A stretch of DNA of 64,000 nucleotides. Source: Proteles cristata cristata. Lineage: Eukaryota; Chordata; Mammalia; Carnivora; Hyaenidae. Every line of letters begins with the position of its first letter. Position 1 is the first letter of the stretch. Positions 61,080 to 64,000 of the stretch are shown one piece after another. The position numbers were made by a program, and so were the translations under genes. Below the pieces are notes generated by a model, which did not search any database, was not told the DNA's origin, and saw only the letters and a program-made list of their open reading frames with translations. Where the stretch lies: contig JAESUZ010000443.1 in the NCBI GenBank assembly GCA_017311185.1, positions 620,001 to 684,000 of the forward strand, written 5' to 3'.

Positions 61080-61307
61080 CACTTAGGTGGCTCAGTCGGT
61101 TAAGCCTCTGAACTTTGACTCAGGTCAGGATCTTAGAGTTTGTGGGTTCCAACCTCATACTGGGCTCTCTGCTGACAGCTCAGAGTCTGATGCCTGCTCT
61201 TGCTTCAGATTCTGTGTCTCCCTCTTTCTCTCTGTCCCTCCCCCACTGACACTCTGTCTCTCTCACTCTCTCAAAACTAAACATAAAAAAATAATAAATT
61301 TAAAAAA
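61080..61307 (+). mobile_element. SINEC, 5' shortened
   Basis: It begins at CACTTAGGTGGCTCAGTCGG, so the usual GGGGCACC start is missing or worn. The target duplication TAAAATGCCCATTCCA is at 61064-61079, and TAAAATGCTCATGCCA at 61308-61323. Confidence 0.92.
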
Positions 61308-61685
61308 TAAAATGCTCATGCCAGGTCCTCCCAGGCTGTTATAGACTGGGCTGTTCCATGAGAGAAGGGGATCAAGTAACAATAAATTAACACTCAAACT
61401 TTAAACAATAGTTTTGGGAAAGAGTGATTTTTAATGGCTGATTCTTCATGGAGGAATGTTAAGTATGTGGCATCAATATAAGAGGGGCTTTTCTAGATTT
61501 CCCTCAGGACAAGTCCAGAGGAAAGACAAAGCCTGGACTGTACTAACATCTTGTTTTTGTTTGTTCATTTATTAACTTGTTTTCTTTAGTTTTTCCATTT
61601 CATAAAGACACAATCCAAAAGGAAATAATCAAGAAGTCTGTTGCTTCTGGGATCTTTTTAGTGCTGCTAGCCACACATCAGGTAC

Positions 61686-61871
61686 TTTTTTTTTTTCTTT
61701 TTTATGATAATTTATTCTGAGAGAAAGCAAGCTTGAGCCAGGAAGTGGCAGGAAGAAAGGAGAGAGAGCATCCTGTTCTGTCAGCACAGAGCCCAATGCC
61801 TGGCTCAATTTCAAGAACCATGAGATTGGGACCTGAGCTGAGATCAAGAGCCTGAATCACCCAGGCCCCAC
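61686..61871 (-). mobile_element. SINEC, older copy with deletions
   Basis: A T-run, then ATTTATTCTGAGAGAAAGC...GAGATCAAGAGCCTGAATCACCCAGGCCCCA. The head segment is shortened between AAGAGC and the final CACCC. Confidence 0.85.
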
Positions 61872-61894
61872 ATGTCAGTTGCTTCTCAAAGAGG

Positions 61895-61985
61895 CTACAC
61901 TGTATTCATCTGTGTATGCCCAGTGGCATTACTGTGCAGGCCACACATTAGGGACTTAGTAAGTGTTCATGAAACAAATCCACCC
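61895..61985 (+). mobile_element. L2-like 3' end
   Basis: CTGTGTATGCCCAGTGGCAT...GGACTTAGTAAGTGTTCATG resembles the LINE2 3' end. Confidence 0.45.
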
Positions 61986-62364
61986 GCAGCCAGGGAGCCA
62001 GAGAGCTTCCACTCTCAGAGAAGCCTGCTCTGAATCAAACTCCAGAAAACTGGAGCCTAGATATAAGTAAGATCAAATTATTACCATGGTCTGTAAGTTC
62101 CATACAAATTTAAAAACTATGTATCTTTTACATCAACCTTACAAAATAAGACATCTGCTGAATAGCAAGGCTATAATCTGTATAAACTTAAAAAAACTTG
62201 CAGGAGTGGATTCAATAAGAAATCCTGATAATACTGATTTTAAAAGAACCACATAAATCTATAGTCCTTATTATTTTTTCTAACCTTAAAAATAAATTCA
62301 GCTTTGAAAGAAATCCCAGACTACCCTGCTAAATACTACTTTAACTGTATCTAGTGCTTCATGT

Positions 62365-62590
62365 GGTTTGGTATAAAGGTTAACAGTGTGGACTCTCTTG
62401 TTTTTTCCTGGATTCATAAACCTGGATCAACAGATTATTAACTGTGTGCCCTGGGGCAAGTAAATAACCTAACTTTTCTGAGCCCTGGCATCTCATCTAT
62501 TAAAAAGGGTGGTAGCGGTGTCTACCACATGGTGAGGATTATATACACATAAACTGCTTAGAGTACTGTCTTGCATATAAAAAGTGTATA
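62365..62590 (+). mobile_element. MIR
   Basis: AGGTTAACAGTGTGGACTCTC...TTAACTGTGTGCCCTGGGGCAAG...CTGAGCCCTGGCATCTCATC...GTGGTGAGGATT-like text is a near full-length MIR. Confidence 0.8.
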
Positions 62591-62781
62591 TATACCTTGA
62601 GAATTTGCTGTTAATACCATAATGATTGATCGCAGAATATAAAATTCAAATCAACTTGAAATAAACTATAATTAACAAGCATTAATCATTAACCTCATAC
62701 AGCCAAAAAGTAACAAATTCATCCAACCTTACTGAGAACTTACTATAAACAGATGCTTTGCTAAGTTCATTTATGCCACTT

Positions 62782-62990
62782 TAAAAAAAAGTTTTTACAT
62801 TTATTTATTTTTGAGAGACAGAACACTAGTGGGGAAGAGGCAGAGAGAGAGGGAGACACAGAATCCGAAGCAGGCCCCAGGCTCTGGGATGTCAGCACAG
62901 AGCCCAATCTCAGGCTTGAACCAATAAACTGTAAAATCATGACCTGAGCTGAAGTCAGATGCTTAACTGACTGAGCTGCCCAGGTGTCCC
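62782..62990 (-). mobile_element. SINEC
   Basis: Perfect 15-base target duplication TCATTTATGCCACTT at 62767-62781 and 62991-63005. It is moderately diverged internally. Confidence 0.95.
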
Positions 62991-63492
62991 TCATTTATGC
63001 CACTTCAATCCAGTACTCTCCTTAGTAAATATTACAAGTGAAGGAATATCTCTGCATTCCAAAATTCTATGGGTAGAATGAATGGGGAAAAGCCTAAATA
63101 CAAACAGTGAGAGAATAGTTTAATAGACACAATTTATAGTGACTAAGAATTTTGTGTAAATACTTTTACTGACACTGAAAAGATGTTTAGGTAACAAAAA
63201 ATGGGGACAGGTTAAATGGGACATAAAAAGATTAGAATTTTTTTTTTTTAAATAAAAAGACAGTATAAATATGTGCTAATATATACACAGCCATAAAACA
63301 AAAAACCTGGAAGAATGAATGCTAAATTATTCACAACATTAATTCTAAATGACAAGACTATGAGTGAGTTTTTCTTGTTTTTGGAAACTTTATATTGTAA
63401 TTCTAACTTAAAATACAAATCATTCAAAACCCTCCAAAAATGTAAGAAAACACTGGGATATATTGTAGGCTTTCATAAACAATAAGCTTTTT

Positions 63493-63715
63493 TTTTTTTT
63501 TAAATGTTTTTTTATTTATTTCTAGGAAAGAGAGACAGCATGAGCAGGGGAGGGTCAGAGAGAGAGGGAGTCACAGACTGAAACAGGCTCCAGGCTCTGA
63601 GCTGGCAGTCAGCACAGAGCCCGATGCCGGGCCCGAACCCACAAACCGCGAGATCATGACCTAAACGAAAGTCGGAAAGTCGGACGCTTAACCGACTAAG
63701 CCACCCAGGCGCCCC
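63493..63715 (-). mobile_element. SINEC (young), first of a tandem pair
   Basis: A near-consensus body with AAAGTCGG doubled near 63668-63683. Target AACAATAAGCTTTTT is at 63478-63492 and 63716-63730. Confidence 0.95.
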
Positions 63716-63730
63716 AACAATAAGCTTTTT

Positions 63731-63918
63731 ATTTTATTTTTTTTAGAGAGAGCAGGGGGAGGGGGCAGAGAGAGAGAGAAAGACAGAAAGAATCTCAGGT
63801 AGATTCTACACTGTCAGAGCAGAGCCCGACACGGGGCTTGATCCCACAAGCCATGAGATCATGACCTGAGCCGAGATCAAGAGTCGGATGCTTACCCAAG
63901 TGAGCCACCAGGTGCAGC
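63731..63918 (-). mobile_element. SINEC, second of a tandem pair
   Basis: ATTTTATTTTTTTTAGAGAGAGC...CCCAAGTGAGCCACCAGGTGC. The third target copy AACAATAAGCTCTTT starts at 63919. The CT-rich body is shortened compared with its neighbour. Confidence 0.93.
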
Positions 63919-64000
63919 AACAATAAGCTCTTTAGAATGATAATTGGTTAAAAATACAGATTAACCAAATCATTCACATACTCATACGCACTATTAAGAA

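Larger units (their letters stand above)
36188..64000 (-). other. BBX 5' intron and/or upstream DNA
   Basis: The acceptor before the start-codon exon shows that transcription begins further right, but no 5' non-coding exon or CpG island is visible, so I cannot say where in 36188-64000 the gene ends or whether it runs past 64000. Contents are SINEs, MIRs, L2 and L1 remnants and one RPL23A pseudogene. Stretches without a feature I recognise: 36190-36720, 37420-38070, 38320-38750, 39680-40460, 41040-41880, 42030-43070, 43770-44670, 45240-45610, 46030-46375, 46630-47590, 48100-51370, 51750-52840, 53140-56055, 56290-57460, 58115-58800, 60000-61060, 61330-61680, 62000-62360 and 63010-63475. Confidence 0.6.

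Noticed and set aside
1..64000. CRISPR arrays, operons, phage, plasmid or toxin systems
   Set aside because: There are no regularly spaced direct repeats of the right form and no prokaryotic genes. The repeated units are mammalian SINEs and microsatellites.

Overview
The window is nuclear DNA from a carnivoran mammal, most likely a feliform (cat-like) species. About forty copies of the tRNA-Lys-derived carnivore SINE (SINEC/CAN family) are present, and the youngest carry the feline-type head (GCGCCTGGGTGGCTCAGT...) and a CT-rich body. The rest is AT-rich intron-like DNA with older mammalian repeats (MIR, L2, L1, Tigger-like DNA transposons) and microsatellites. There is no bacterial, plasmid or phage content, no CRISPR array and no operon.

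The one real gene is BBX (HMG-box protein, bobby sox homologue), on the minus strand. Four coding exons can be placed to the base because the splice sites and reading phase agree: 36178-36017 (start codon and acidic tract), 30203-29964 (most of the HMG box), 17811-17616 (end of the HMG box and a basic Pro/Ser/Lys linker) and 9576-9509 (short glycine/leucine-rich segment). Together they encode the first 222 residues. The rest of the protein lies to the left of position 1, and 5' non-coding exons, if within reach, lie to the right of 36187.

Layout: 1-9508 is the intron after the fourth coding exon. 9577-17615 is an intron holding a large L1 with an inverted 5' part (about 12865-16360) and a SINE whose (GAAA)n tail ends close to a BBX splice donor. 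17812-29963 is an intron with a nested SINE cluster inside an internally deleted Tigger1-like element, followed by a repeat-poor stretch. 30204-36016 is an intron with a tandem SINE pair and an ancient unclassified repeat. 36188-64000 is the gene's 5' intron or upstream DNA, with many MIR, L2 and SINE copies and a dead RPL23A retrocopy at about 57465-58025.

I did not find an undescribed biological system. The most interesting structures are retrotransposition footprints: three places where a target-site duplication occurs three times around two successive insertions (one of them apparently just an A-rich tail), a twin-primed L1, and a dispersed element of about 190 bp that interrupts a MIR and has a second copy nearby. 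Repeat boundaries are read by eye and are approximate unless a target-site duplication fixes them.
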